Of a stretch of 35,460 nucleotides of DNA, positions 1 through 9,973 are shown in pieces; the first letter of the stretch is position 1; every line of letters begins with the position of its first letter. The notes beneath the pieces are model-generated. The model searched no databases and had not been told where the DNA came from. It saw only the letters and a program-made list of their open reading frames with translations. The DNA lies in the NCBI GenBank assembly GCA_023853785.1, contig JAJIRX010000116.1, positions 1-35,460 on the forward strand, given 5' to 3'. The stretch comes from Psilocybe azurescens. Lineage: Eukaryota > Basidiomycota > Agaricomycetes > Agaricales > Agrocybaceae. Position numbers and translations under genes: made by a program.

Positions 1-245
1 GCGAGTGATAGGGGCTACGTATTGAAGAAATGTAGAAGGTTAATGGAAGTTGATATAGCACAGGAACCCAAAATGAACGAAAAGAATCACTTGTATGGCA
101 TCCCGCTCGATGAAGATGGAGATGGGGATGGGGATGAAGCCGAGCTGCGGAATAAGTAAAACAAAAATGAATCAATAAATAGAGAAATTCGCAAGGAATA
201 AAGCGATGGAAAGCGATCAAATGTCCAAGAAGAGAAGATTGAGAT
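1..245. other. 3' flank of the amidase gene
   Basis: No gene seen. It lies downstream of the amidase stop codon and contains a short GATGGG-type microsatellite near 110-138. It is probably 3' UTR and intergenic DNA. Confidence 0.5.
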
Positions 246-2384
246 TTACAATTTAACTTGGTTGACGAAGGACGATCCTTGCTCGCACAATGCGGTCTCT
301 ATCACCTGCATACCCTCCAGTACCTTCTCTTCTTCAAGTCTTCGTCCTATGATTTGTACGCCCAGGGTAAGCCGTGCATCTTTTCAGCATCGTAGACAGA
401 ACATGCGATCTTGGCGACGGGTGAGAAGCGTTTGTACTCATCAGATGCAGTGAAGTCATCGGGAAGCCGATCCAGTGCTTTATCGACTGTTGTGACCGGA
501 AGCACGCCAGCCGTATAATCGAGCTAAATTGTTCCTGTTGTTAATCCTGACGAAAAGAGCCATACATCATGACAGGTACTCACCAGGCTGAACAAAAACA
601 GATATCCAGCGCTCATAAGAGTCGTTTTCAGCGACGAGCCGTTTTCGATGGCTGGTGTGGGCATGGGCGATGTTAGAACAAAGTCGAGCCCCTCTTCGGT
701 CCATTTCTTGTGCCACTTGGCTCTATAGATGTCTCTGGCGGCTACGTTATCCCGGTCAGCGACTACTGTCTTCGTGTGCATAATGTTCAGGGAGTTTGCT
801 GGAAGCCGGATCACTGGAGCGTATTAAATACGCAAGAATCTTCTTGATGAGCTTTGGGATATTAAACAGATCTAGAACAGCCTTTGTGGCAGGGGTAACT
901 TTGTCGCCAGGATTCAGAGCGTTCCGGATTTGTTGGCCTCAAGGCGCAATATGAGTTAAGATGGTAAACCTGTATGAATCGAGAACATACCTCCATCTGA
1001 GAAAAGAAGCTGATTGCCTATGTTCAGGCCTTCCGTCATGTCAGGTGGCTGGCTGATATTGTATGATAAAGTGCGGTGTCATAAAGCGTGAACAAGTGGA
1101 CATACAAGACAACGACCTCATGACCCTTCTTCTTGAGGGCGGAGATAACCATTGATAGAGCCCGTTCGCAAGCGGGACTTAAGGGAAGTGACGCTGGAGA
1201 ATGTCAGACATAAATGTATAAAGAGAGATAATCACATACAATCATCCCGTACGACTCCCCACTTTAATTTGCGGCCTTCGTCCTGTAAATTGATGTCTTT
1301 CCATGGAAGAGGAATACACTGAATATGGTTAGCGTTATGTACCCAAAGAAGTCGAGTAAGTACCCACTGTGTGATCATATTGCCATGGTTCGGCTGAAAC
1401 GACCCGTTTCCAAAACTCCCGCAAGTCAGCGAGATTGCCTGCCAGAGGAGAAGCTACAATCGGAATTGATTCCAAACCCATCATCGATGATTTAGTCCCC
1501 CACGACGGAAATCTTCCGGAACTTCCTTTCAGCGTCCATACTCCACAAAAAGTGGGCAGGTATTCTAACACTTCCAGCCAAGTCGGTGCCGATTTCGATT
1601 TTGCTCCCACCACAAGCCACAAGAGCCCCACCGCCTCCTGTTGATGCACCGGCGCTATGAGCGGGGCTGTATGGATTGGTCGTACGGCCGTAAACATCGG
1701 AAGCCGTCTCAATAGCAATCAGACCGGTCGGAACAGTGGTCTTTACATGCACGAGGGCACCCGCATCCTGCAGTAAACGTACTATAGCTGATGAAGTTGT
1801 TGCAGGGCGTCCAACGTTACTCGAAAATCCGATCGTGGAATCGTGACCTTCTATATCGACAGTGTCTAGATCAAGCAAATGAAAATTAGTCAAGATTCGA
1901 GAGGGGCGCCGCGTCCATCAGCGTGCATTTCACACCTTTAATACTAACAGGAACGCCAAGTAGCGAACGCTCTCGAATCGCGTCATCATTGACGGACTCC
2001 GAATCAACTCCAGGTGCCCAGTTGGCGACGGGAGGTATCAGCAAAGCCTCTTCAAACATGATATCAGTAACACAATTTGTTGCCTGCTGGGCGGGGAGAG
2101 TCTTCTTCGCATATGCCATCATGATGGCAGAGGGTGCAATTGTACCCGACTGGCATTGAGAAACGAGTTGGGAGATTGAAAGAGCGTGGATTTTCTCCTC
2201 GGATGAGGAGAGTGGTGTAGAGTAAATAGCAGGCAGCGAGGCAATCTTTGACTGCCGCTCATTCTGCTTCCAGGCGCTGCAAAAAGAGCCCACATGATGA
2301 GTCAAATTGGGCCTCGAGGGCGGTTATTGATAAACGAACTTACCATGCAACCTGGTGCGCAGAGGGAAATAATGAAAAGAGCAT
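246..2384 (-). CDS. Amidase-signature family enzyme (acetamidase / fatty-acid-amide-hydrolase type), with three apparent frameshifts
   Basis: Hydrolyses C-N amide bonds, probably in the cytosol; the substrate cannot be told from sequence. Modelled exons: 2344-2384, 1936-2276, 1368-1865, 1240-1318, 1106-1193, 991-1052, 584-937, 246-523, giving about 579 residues, normal for fungal members. Seen: the catalytic Lys segment VPVSIK joined across an intron to DTVDIEGHDSTIGFS; a Gly/Ser-rich GASTGGGGAL segment (the usual SS is ST here); the nucleophile segment GTDLAGSVRIPAHF; then CGVWTLKGSSGR, PPDMTEGLNIGNQLLFSDGG, and a C-terminal VQIIGRRLEEE. The frame is broken three times, each fixable by one base in a homopolymer: AAAAA at 1547-1551 (one too many), GGG at 790-792 (one too many), GGG at 365-367 (one too few). 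Nothing else is decayed, and all splice phases fit. Start chosen at ATG 2384 because a GTAAGT donor follows 41 nt later. The family call is firm; whether the gene is functional depends on those three bases. Confidence 0.88.
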
Positions 2385-2459
2385 GACTAAAACGAAGATA
2401 AGTAAGAAACGTGTACGATTCAAAGATGAGGACAAGACAGCGACCTTATAGCGTAGACG

Positions 2460-3019
2460 TTATCCTCGGAGATACGTACGGGAGAGAAAATGTTGAAGAG
2501 GGGAAGACGCGACAACTGCGGAAGATGCCTTGATTGGACTTATATGAAGGAATCTAGCCCGTATAGCTCTCCGAGCTAGCTTTGGGCGTGACATTGAGGC
2601 AAGTTAGAATATCCAAAAACCGTATCTCAAAAAGATGAAAAAATTGCTGACCTGGCCGGAGATACCCACGTGTCCCCCCTGAGGCCATTTAATTCCCTTC
2701 TGAGTTAGGTTCACAGCCACAAATACGCGCTCGATAAGCGTTCCCTAAGGAAAATAATCTTGTGCTACCAAGATTGAACCATACTTTTCCTTTGCAAGAA
2801 AGTAATAGGAGGTAGTGGCAATAATTATTTGAGCAATTTCTGCGTTATTTACTTACTTGAGGATGGCGGATCCACTAGGATATCCGCTGACACACAGGGC
2901 TGCAAAAAGTGATGCCGGGAAAGGATAGTCGTATATTAATCCTTGATAGAAGTCAAAGGGACCGGAAGCTGATGGATGCATATGATCTGCGGCGCAATGA
3001 CATCTTCAAGGGTGGTCAT
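2460..3019 (-). CDS. Unrecognised small three-exon gene
   Basis: I do not recognise the family. Exons 2857-3019, 2652-2744 and 2460-2579 give about 125 residues. The protein starts MTTLEDVIAP, then reads HPSASGPFDFYQGLIYDYPF and FPASLFAALCVSGYPSG, followed by GTLIERVFVAVNLTQKGIKW and a basic tail LARRAIRARFLHISP ending SRTYLRG. Exon 2 (31 codons) and exon 3 (40 codons with stop) are both in phase 0, and the second intron has a TTCTAAC branch point. Exon 1 needs one extra base near 2985 (CC) and one at its end (AA before GTAAGT) to stay in frame, which weakens the model. The first intron would be 112 nt, long for this window. The gene lies only 75 bp upstream of the amidase start on the same strand. 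Alternatives: an N-terminal fragment of a larger gene, or chance open frames. Confidence 0.38.
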
Positions 3020-3525
3020 TCTGGAAGGAGGTATGCTATGAGTGAGGAAGAATACCAGTACTATCGATGAGATGAAATTTACAGTGACGGTTTGATTCAG
3101 TGACGTTCACAGGAATAAACAATTCTGGTCTATTTTTATTTTTGGAGTTGATTAAATAGGTTTCGCACCAGAGTGAAGCAACCGAATAGATGTGTCAATG
3201 AATCTATTCACTCTGCTGAAGTGAACCATCGTGATCCATATCAATTCTTGACCCACTTTCACGGTGACGGAAGGTCCGACTTTTAAATGGTTGCGACCCT
3301 ATATCAGATAGGAATGAATTGAGTTCGCAAGTAGACTTCGCCGGCGGCCTGCTCAGAGACAAGATATCGGTGAGTAAAAATATAATGTGTGGAGTAATGT
3401 GGGAGATTATTGATTCAAAAGTTCATGGATATGACCTGCTCGAAAGTTCTTTGAAGACCGCAAGGTGGCTCAAGACTGCCAAGCTTTAGATGTGGCAAAA
3501 TATATCTGATTGGCCCACTCGTCAC
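3020..3525. other. Intergenic
   Basis: About 500 bp between the unrecognised small gene and the GT61 stop codon. No coding frame, RNA gene or repeat seen. It should hold the 3' end of the GT61 transcript and the promoter of the small gene. Confidence 0.4.
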
Positions 3526-5684
3526 TCATTTTGAGAGGCGAGCCTTAATTGCTTCAGCTACAGCAGGGCCATACACCGGAATTGCATCTACAGCCGGAGA
3601 AGGGCGTGACATTCAAGCGCGTATAATGAGATAGGACACTTACTACTGTCAAAGTTTTCTCCGTAGTAAACTCCCTGGGTAGGGAAGGAGCTTCAGCTAG
3701 TCAAAATGAGAACATAGAAAAGATCCGACCTTATAGTTACTTCCTTCCAAGTAAGTTACTAAACTATCGTTCCATACCGCGTAATGCTTTTGCACCACAT
3801 CAGTTAAACGCCATAGGATGGCAATGACCACAGCAAACCCTATGTCCCAAATTCCTCGCAATAATCTCATGGTCAAAAACGGTCGCTGTGAGATTGGATA
3901 TAAGCCTTGTGAGCTGATCGTCTAGTAAAAGGGCATATGGTGGCTCACCTTCAGGCCAAACTATTTCTAATAGTGTGGACCTAGGAGAAGGTGCCATCCA
4001 AAGTTGATGCTAAATGGCACCGCGTTCGAATTCAATAAAGGCTCAGTGGCATCGAACCCCAGCTGAAGAGCTTACTAACCGTCAGCCCAGTCCCATGAAC
4101 ACCTACGAGAATCTATTCCAGTCGTCGAGGACGCATCGGTCAGTCACTAAGACTCATACAGCGTGACTGCCCCGCCACACTCACCGTACTCTTCGCTGTA
4201 AGACATATTTGCTCTGACAACGTAGCACGTTCCATCTCCAGGACGTGGAATTCGCAGATGCCCTGCTGTTGCAGCGCTCGGAGCGCATCAACGAGGCCTT
4301 CGTGATCTTTTTCACCGAGCCTTCGAGCTGAGTCCTGGCGTGAGATATACGTGACCACAGGCTTCGTCGACGGCCCCGCCACAGAGGGCCCTACGACCGC
4401 GCCAACTTCGTTTAAAATTGGGATGTAGCCCAGTACATTTCGGACTACCGTGTCACGTATGGGCTGCCAGAAGTCGCTCGGGACATTGATTTTCGTCGCT
4501 CCGCTGATCATTTTCAGCCACCGCCCTGCGTCTGGACTAAGCAGCACGTTCGAGAACGAGAAACGTGTTCCGATGGGAGCATGGGGAGAGTTCGACACGT
4601 CAGAAAGCGCTTCTCGCGAAGCATGCGAAGGGCGTTATGGCATTTGAACTTACTGCCTGTAGGTTGCTTCGCGACTCACGAGCACCACGCGCTCAAATAC
4701 CACACTCGTCTCCATTTCTACAAGATCTTGCCAATAATCAGATTGCTCGACTGGAATGTGAGAGAAGGCTGTCCTCATGAGCGGTCCTGTCATCTTAGCA
4801 TCGTCCCGCCATTCTCCTCGACTGACGGCCTAGAGCAAAGTTAGCTAGCAAATCCTTCAATAGAACGTATAACACACAGGCAAGATGAATCTGGTAGGCA
4901 AAGGTAAGTTGTATGGCGTAGATTTTTCTTCCAAGGCAAGCCTGGAATACACCCGCCAAGACCCAAAAATAATCTCGCCCCACCAGTTGTAGAAGTTCTG
5001 TAGGTATATGCTGAGATTACGACAGCTCTTTCATAATTTCATTAAGACCCACGTTCATTGTCGACGGAGGATCGTTGACAATGACGGAAACCCCATCAAT
5101 CCGAATGGCGCGTCCTCCTAGGACGTCAGTAGTAAGTGGCAAGAACTGCAAATCCTGAAAGATGCAGAATTAGATAGGAGAAGAAAGCAGTTAAATTATT
5201 ACGAAACTTGATCAGTGGGTTCCAAGCTAATGCCTTCTGCTTTGATTAATGGTTTCGCAATCATATCAGATCTTGATGGAAATTTGGACGCATTGGAAGT
5301 TAGCACGAAGAAAGTCCCGTTTCTCATGTATAGGTTGTCTAGAACTGTAAGACCTTGGATGTATGCGCCTCCCGGGATTGTGGTTTCATTATTTACATCG
5401 ATAGAACCGAGTAATGCTGGTTCGCCGAAGATAGCGGTTGACAAGGGTGCTGGTTGCACAGTTGTCTTCATATTTGGCGTTTGGGTGTCCTCGTCTTGGA
5501 ACTCCTCAGCGACTTGAGATGGAGGTTCGGGCCCGAGCCCGTCAGGCGTATCAAATTTTGGAAAAGAGAGATCACCAAATCGAGGGTGAAGATACCCCGA
5601 TCCGAACGCAAGGCTTGAGACGAGCACCACGGCGATAAAGAAGAAAAGAAAGCAGCATCGTAGCTCACGGCGTCGCATAGCCAT
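3526..5684 (-). CDS. GT61-family glycosyltransferase, type II membrane protein
   Basis: Probable Golgi/ER enzyme that adds a sugar to a glycan or glycoprotein; donor and acceptor are unknown. Eleven exons are phase-consistent: 5208-5684, 5053-5154, 4878-4997, 4654-4829, 4190-4536, 4080-4102, 3949-4009, 3839-3885, 3730-3786, 3644-3674, 3526-3587, giving about 500 residues, typical for fungal GT61. Seen: basic N-terminus MAMRRRELR, one membrane anchor (CCFLFFFIAVVLVSS, residues 9-27), a Ser/Pro/acidic stem, then IPGGAYIQGLTVLDNLYMRN, NFYNWWGEIIFGSWRVYS, KPVVTYISRQDSARR, VHGTGLTHQLWMAPSPRS, LEIVWPEG, HYAVWND and a C-terminal IPVYGPAVAEAI. The VHGxGLTH block is the family hallmark. The start is the ATG just before the basic residues; an in-frame upstream ATG 16 codons earlier is possible. 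No frameshift is needed, but the donor of intron 4103-4189 must be GTACGG rather than the better-looking GTGAGT five bases downstream. Confidence 0.9.
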
Positions 5685-5734
5685 AATGCATATGTGTGAG
5701 GAGAAAGAAAGAATAAAAAGTGTGGGAGACAAAA

Positions 5735-6372
5735 TGGTACCTCGAACTGTTCATGTTCAAGTCGAGGAAGTGTTGTACCCTGTGAAAGTGTTTGTTGCTG
5801 ACATGTGAACAGTCTCGCCAACATAGGATTCATCCAAAATAGAGCCATGCGTAATTCAGACTCATACCGACGTTCGATAGATTTGGCAGCCACTCTATTC
5901 CAGACAACTTCGAGTTTGGAGACCCTGATTTTGACTATCGAAAGCCACCGAAGAATCAAGATGAGAAAGGTCGGCAATTTAAACAGTGACACAATTGTCA
6001 GCAGAAAAGTCACCACGCCTCGAAGCTCTTCATTGAGAGGTAAATAAGTAGAAGAGAGCAAGAGCAGAGGCCATGAGTTCAAGCTGAGATTTGGCATCAA
6101 CCCTCATCAACCTCGTTGTTGGAAAACAAGAGGTTGACTGGAATGTAACCGAGACTTTCTCGTCGTCTGAATCCCGAATTGTCACGGGACGCGCTAGGAC
6201 GCGCTCTAAATCTAATCTGACAGGTACCCCGGTTCCGCGTTCGTCAAAATCATCAACCGTGATGGCAACATTAACTCGCAGCCAAGCAATGTTCATGAAG
6301 AGCAAAGGTCCCAAGAGCAAACCTTTGTTCTTCATCTCGACCAGGACCTACACACGAATATCAGCGTTTTGA
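5735..6372 (-). other. Possible extra coding sequence between the GT61 and derlin genes
   Basis: This divergent intergenic space is unusually open on the minus strand. A TGTAG acceptor-like site near 6354 leads into KNKGLLLGPLLFMNIAWLRV and DDFDERGTGVPVRLDLERV. After one base removed at a TTT near 6045 it continues into two hydrophobic runs (VVTFLLTIVSLF and LPTFLILILRWL) and a basic/helical stretch. No family is recognised. The frame runs on into the GT61 first exon without a stop, which is odd for a separate gene. It may be an unrecognised small membrane-protein gene, an alternative 5' part of GT61, or chance. Confidence 0.22.
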
Positions 6373-6388
6373 CAGGATCTCTCCCGAC

Positions 6389-7314
6389 ATGCCTACTTTC
6401 GTGGACCAACTTGGCTCGGACATCATGAAACTCCCACCAGTGACCCGCTTCATCTCTGGGTCCGCACTGGCGGTTACGCTAGCAGAAATAGGCAGATATG
6501 TCGATCACTCGCAAATGACGTTCCAAAGGGATTTGGTCTTCAGGAAGTTCCAGGTGTGTTGAAGGTCTTATGATATCGAAGATCGAAGTTGATTGTTCTT
6601 GGTCGTCGTTGCAGTTCTGGCGCTTATATACATCCTTCTTCTCTGGAAATGCATATGGTAAACGTCAGTTCATGACGTCCAACACATATGGCTCATTAGT
6701 GTATCACCAGGAAGGGGATTTAACTTTTTCTTCGAATTTTCGATGTTGTAGTGCGTCAATTCTCCCCTTTTTTGGTTGGTATACTAACTGCACAAATTTC
6801 ACCTGTCACCAGTCGCACAATGAAAGACCTCGAGACTAAATCTTACCCCCACTCGCCTGCAGACCTCGTATGGCAACTGTTTTGGGCGTGCTTTGCAATA
6901 ATTGTAACGTTCTCATCATCACGATGTCTTTCACATCCTCGCTCATCATCATCTAAGATTACTACATGGCATCTGAATATTCAGAGCTTCTCGCGTCCTT
7001 TCCTTCTCTGCATCGTTTACCTTCAGGCCGCCTTTGCCGAACCCGGCGCAAAAACCTCCCTCTACGGTTTTTACACCATCCCTGTCATATACTACCCAAT
7101 TGGTATAATTGGATCCGACCTGTTCTTAGGCGGCCCCAAGCACGCTGCGCCCGCTGTTGCAGGAGCCATTGTCGGCCACTTATGGTGGTGGATCGTCTGG
7201 GAGGGGCGGGGAGCAACGCAGATTCGTTTGGCCAGATACGCTCGCGCACCGGAATGGCTGGTTAAACTGTTGGGACAGACTCGCCGGGCAGGGAGGACAG
7301 TCCGACGGGATTAG
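6389..7314 (+). CDS. Derlin-like (Der1/Dfm1 family) ER membrane protein
   Basis: Rhomboid-related pseudoprotease expected in the ER membrane, where derlins help retrotranslocate misfolded proteins (ERAD). Exons 6389-6553, 6615-6657, 6711-6750 and 6813-7314, with a possible further intron at 6904-6984. Phases agree. Seen: KLPPVTRFISGSAL near the N-terminus, DLVFRKFQFWRLYTSFFSG containing the derlin WR motif, GRGFNFFFEFSMLYRT, LETKSYPHSPADLVWQLFW, SRPFLLCIVYL, then GGPKHAAPAVAGAIVGHLWWW, which carries the family GxxxG segment and tryptophans. Length is 222 residues if 6904-6984 is removed and 249 if kept. No catalytic rhomboid Ser/His is expected or evident. The C-terminus is short and basic (RRAGRTVRRD), without an obvious p97-binding box. 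The gene is divergent from GT61, with starts 704 bp apart. Confidence 0.87.
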
Positions 7315-7660
7315 TATGAGCTTGAAGGAGCGAACAGAGTTCTTGGCGCGTATTCCCTCTAATTCAATTGTCAAGCCGAAGAACTCCTGGATCCACTTTA
7401 TAGTTATCTCTAAAAGCCCTTTTCGTTCTTCGCTGGGTAGGGTGGGTGACACCTTGCGACAAGCTAAAATCGATTAAACTATTTAAATAGGTACAATTTG
7501 GACACTTAAACTCAGGATTCAAAATTTATGTTACAAATAAGAAATAGAAATGCAAGCAATGGAATAGGATAGATATACGAGTGCTTTGGCGAAATCCTGG
7601 AAAACAATATTGAAAGCAATAAGATGGCAAGACGCAGAAAAACGAAACAGGGGGCAGAAA
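7315..7660. other. Convergent intergenic spacer
   Basis: About 345 bp between the stop codons of the derlin gene (+) and the acidic hypothetical gene (-). It is AT-rich near 7480-7560 and presumably carries both polyadenylation regions. No other feature seen. Confidence 0.4.
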
Positions 7661-8680
7661 CTAAGACATATCCATGCTATCCTCCACTATTTCTCGCTGA
7701 ATGGAACTCGGAGTTGTCGGTTCAGAGTCCACGTCGCCTGTCCATCCTAAAAGTTCTTCAGGCAGGTCTTCAAAGTCAGCAACTGCTTCATGACGCGCAT
7801 AGTATTCTTCAGCGTATTCTGCGAGCTCCTCCTCGTCAAGGTCCACAGGAGTGACAAAATCCTCTTCAAACTCTTCGGACTCCGGCCATGACGAGAAGGC
7901 AGTAGAAGAGCCCCCGAGGTCGAAGCATACGGTATCGTTTCTCCACGGGACTCGGCGGAGTTGACGGCTAAAAAGTGGCAGTTAGAAACATTATCGTGAA
8001 TTGGCAGTCTTCACGGAGTTGCAAAATCTCGGAAGAATGTCACCAACCTGATAGTTCTGCCTCCCAGGAGCTAACGTCTTCTATGTCCGGGTCGAAAGAA
8101 GACCCTACTTCTTGAGCATAAGATAGCCTGTACGAGTGGGTTTGTTTCCTACTTGCGTTGGCCACGATTCTTCGGAAAAGCTAGACGGGTGGGAAATGTA
8201 AGTTTCTTTACTTTCTACATCAAGACCCCGAAGACGAACCTCGTCCTGCATGATGTCATCGTCATCCTCTTCACCATCATCATCGTCCATCGCTTGGTCA
8301 TCGCTACTGGGCCCAAAGCTGGCTTGTCTTGTCTTAAGAACAGCCCTTTCCCGGGCCTTCGAAGCCCGCTCAAGACACCGAGCTTGCAGCCTGCCCCGTA
8401 GAAACGACTTCTGTGGATCAGTCTCTACAGCAGCAGTAGACGACGAGCCACTCCTCCGCGTCGAACCACGCCCTGCAGTGGCAGTACGAGAAAACAGCGG
8501 TGTCGTCGAAACATGGCCCTTATATTGAGACTTGCGACGCGCTTGCGCCGCGGCCGCGGGTGACGTCTTTGGGCTTTCAGGTGAGTCGACGAGTGGCGAA
8601 GAGTTCAACGGTTTATACTGAAGAGGATTTCTTGAAGACGGTGTCTCGGGATACCGCATGGTCGAGCTCGACGAGTACAT
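7661..8680 (-). CDS. Low-complexity, acidic hypothetical protein
   Basis: Three phase-consistent exons (8240-8680, 8044-8180, 7661-7967) give about 294 residues. Residues 1-100 are Ser/Pro/Ala/Arg-rich, followed by a basic helical piece (SFLRGRLQARCLERASKARE, about 95-115), an acidic run (MDDDDGEEDDDDIMQDE, about 130-147), a block reading LFRRIVANASRKQTHSYRLS then YAQEVGSSFDPDIEDVSSWE, and a very acidic C-terminal third ending SIQREIVEDSMDMS. The block around YAQEVGSSFDPD looks like a conserved segment and guided the choice of GTTCGT donor and CTAG acceptor for intron 8181-8239. Start is ATG 8680, the first in frame. No known domain or membrane segment is seen. Charge pattern suggests a nuclear or regulatory protein, which is inference only. 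Intact, with no frameshift. Confidence 0.72.
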
Positions 8681-9285
8681 TGTCCTCAACGTCAATGTGT
8701 GAGACTAAGCGAATAGATACGTGACTCTGGTCCCATCTGTGACAGGACGTGAATGCAAATTCACGTGGTCCTCAACATAGACCGTAAATTGAGTCGGCGA
8801 CTAAATTTGCTGGGTATTCATAACTTGAATTCAATAGGAGACACAGAAAGACTTAATATTCTTATTCTATAATATGGCTATGAAGGGAACGGAACTTCCA
8901 AAGAACACTCTCTCATCACTCTATTTCCAGTCAGGGCGATGCATTCGTGTCAGCCGCTGAACATTATTATGTTACCCTATTCGGGAAGTTCATTTCCCTT
9001 TTCAGAGTTGTTTCACAGTGAACGATCGCGTATGTCGTCAGCCACTCGTCAGCCACTTCGAGCGGGATACAAATAAGAACATACTGGAATTTGGTATAAG
9101 AACAGTCCTTGAGGGAAGAACAACCCCATCGTCTCTTGCCTCTCTTCCACTACCATCTCCTGGAAGAGTCGCCTCAATCTACACCACTATTACTCTACTT
9201 TGCATCAACTGTAGATGACGACGATCCCTTCAGAGGACTATGCGTACCCTCTTCATCTCCGCTAGATGGCTCATGGCTCATGCAC
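8681..9285. other. Upstream region with a TATA-like site facing +
   Basis: No firm gene. It holds an 11-bp tandem repeat (CGTCAGCCACT twice, 9036-9057), a TATA-like GGTATAAGAA near 9092-9101 on the plus strand, and a pyrimidine-rich run at 9130-9180 ending AACTGTAG before an ATG near 9215. This would suit the 5' end of a small spliced transcript entering the repeat region at 9286. Confidence 0.3.
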
Positions 9286-9523
9286 GTAAGCCAAATCGAT
9301 CTCGCCTTTACCAGAAGTGTACTAACAACTGCGTACAGTATTTTCATGACCCCGCCTTGAGCCATCTGCCAAGAAACGCGCAATATCAGCGAAGATGAAA
9401 CATCCTTTTGGTCGGCACTTCATTCAAACTCGTAGGTGAAAAGAATCTCGCCTATACAATAAATGTACTGACAAGGGGTTGTAGCATATACATGACATCG
9501 CCTTGTGCTATTTGTCAAGATCA
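9286..9523 (+). repeat. Tandem duplication of an intron-plus-exon unit
   Basis: Two diverged copies about 146 bp apart. Copy 1 is an intron-like 53 nt segment 9286-9338 (donor GTAAGC, branch TACTAAC, acceptor ACAG) followed by an exon-like part starting TATTTTCATGAC. Copy 2 is 9432-9484 (donor GTAGGT, branch TACTGAC, acceptor TGTAG), also 53 nt, followed by CATATACATGAC. The shared core reads ATCTCGCCT...TGTACT(A/G)ACAA...CATGAC..CGCCTTG. A shorter echo (AATCTCGCTTAC) occurs near 9564. The splice signals are conserved in both copies, so this may be part of a small spliced gene, coding or not. I cannot name the product. Confidence 0.5.
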
Positions 9524-9629
9524 ATCTCCGACGCCAGTTGCATCGCCCGCAGAGCTACTAACCAATCTCGCTTACTGCAGACTCACCTTACCGGTTACGA
9601 ACACAGCAGGAAGTATACCACTTCATACC

Positions 9630-9728
9630 GGCCGCGTAGTTCCGGCCTGGTGGGCTAGGGGCTGCGCGGTATGACCTAATGAGTTAGGTCATGGACGAGG
9701 CAGTTAGCGCACTGCCCTCACCTCGTCT
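9630..9728. other. Three consecutive stem-loops
   Basis: Three inverted repeats lie in 100 bp: GGCCG/CGGCC (9630-9647); a perfect 9-bp stem ATGACCTAA/TTAGGTCAT with a 4-nt loop (9671-9692); and GACGAGG/CCTCGTC (9694-9727) extended inwards by CAGT/ACTG. This could be a structured RNA or a remnant of a small inverted-repeat element. No protein frame explains it. Confidence 0.45.
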
Positions 9729-9750
9729 TGATGTGTGGCACCCCCGAGAG

Positions 9751-9925
9751 CAGTACCACTAGCTTGCATGCCATCGTCGCTGCAAGTAGTAGAGAACCGC
9801 GGGGGTGAATATGGAATGCTGTTGTGTCGCGTCGCCCACCTCCCGAAAGAAGTACCATTAGATTGCATGCCATCGTCGCTTCTAATGAGAATTGGGGGTG
9901 AAGATGAGATGCAGTTGTTTCGCCC
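9751..9925. repeat. 99-bp imperfect direct repeat (two units)
   Basis: Unit 1 starts about 9751 and unit 2 about 9850. Both share AGTACCA(C/T)TAG(C/A)TTGCATG followed by CCATCGTCGCT, then GGGGGTGAA(T/G)AT and TGTT(G/T)T(G/T)TCGC. The period is 33 codons, and both strands stay open through both units. On the minus strand each unit encodes SDDGMQ..GT; on the plus strand CMPSSL. No start, splice site or family supports either product. Confidence 0.55.
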
Positions 9926-9973
9926 GGGTGTGGTCGGGTTCGGCCAGCGGTGATTGGTGTGAGGTGGGTTCAT

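Noticed and set aside
246..2384. Calling the amidase a plain pseudogene
   Set aside because: All three breaks are one-base homopolymer changes, and the same kind of break recurs in unrelated genes of the window, so sequence error is more likely.
4045..4070. tRNA B-box-like GGTTCGATGCC on the minus strand
   Set aside because: It lies inside a GT61 intron, and no A box, acceptor stem or anticodon arm can be folded around it.
9215..9674. Basidiomycete pheromone precursor in the duplicated region
   Set aside because: Short peptides are possible, but none ends in a CaaX box; the closest ends in RGCAV, with the Cys one residue too late.
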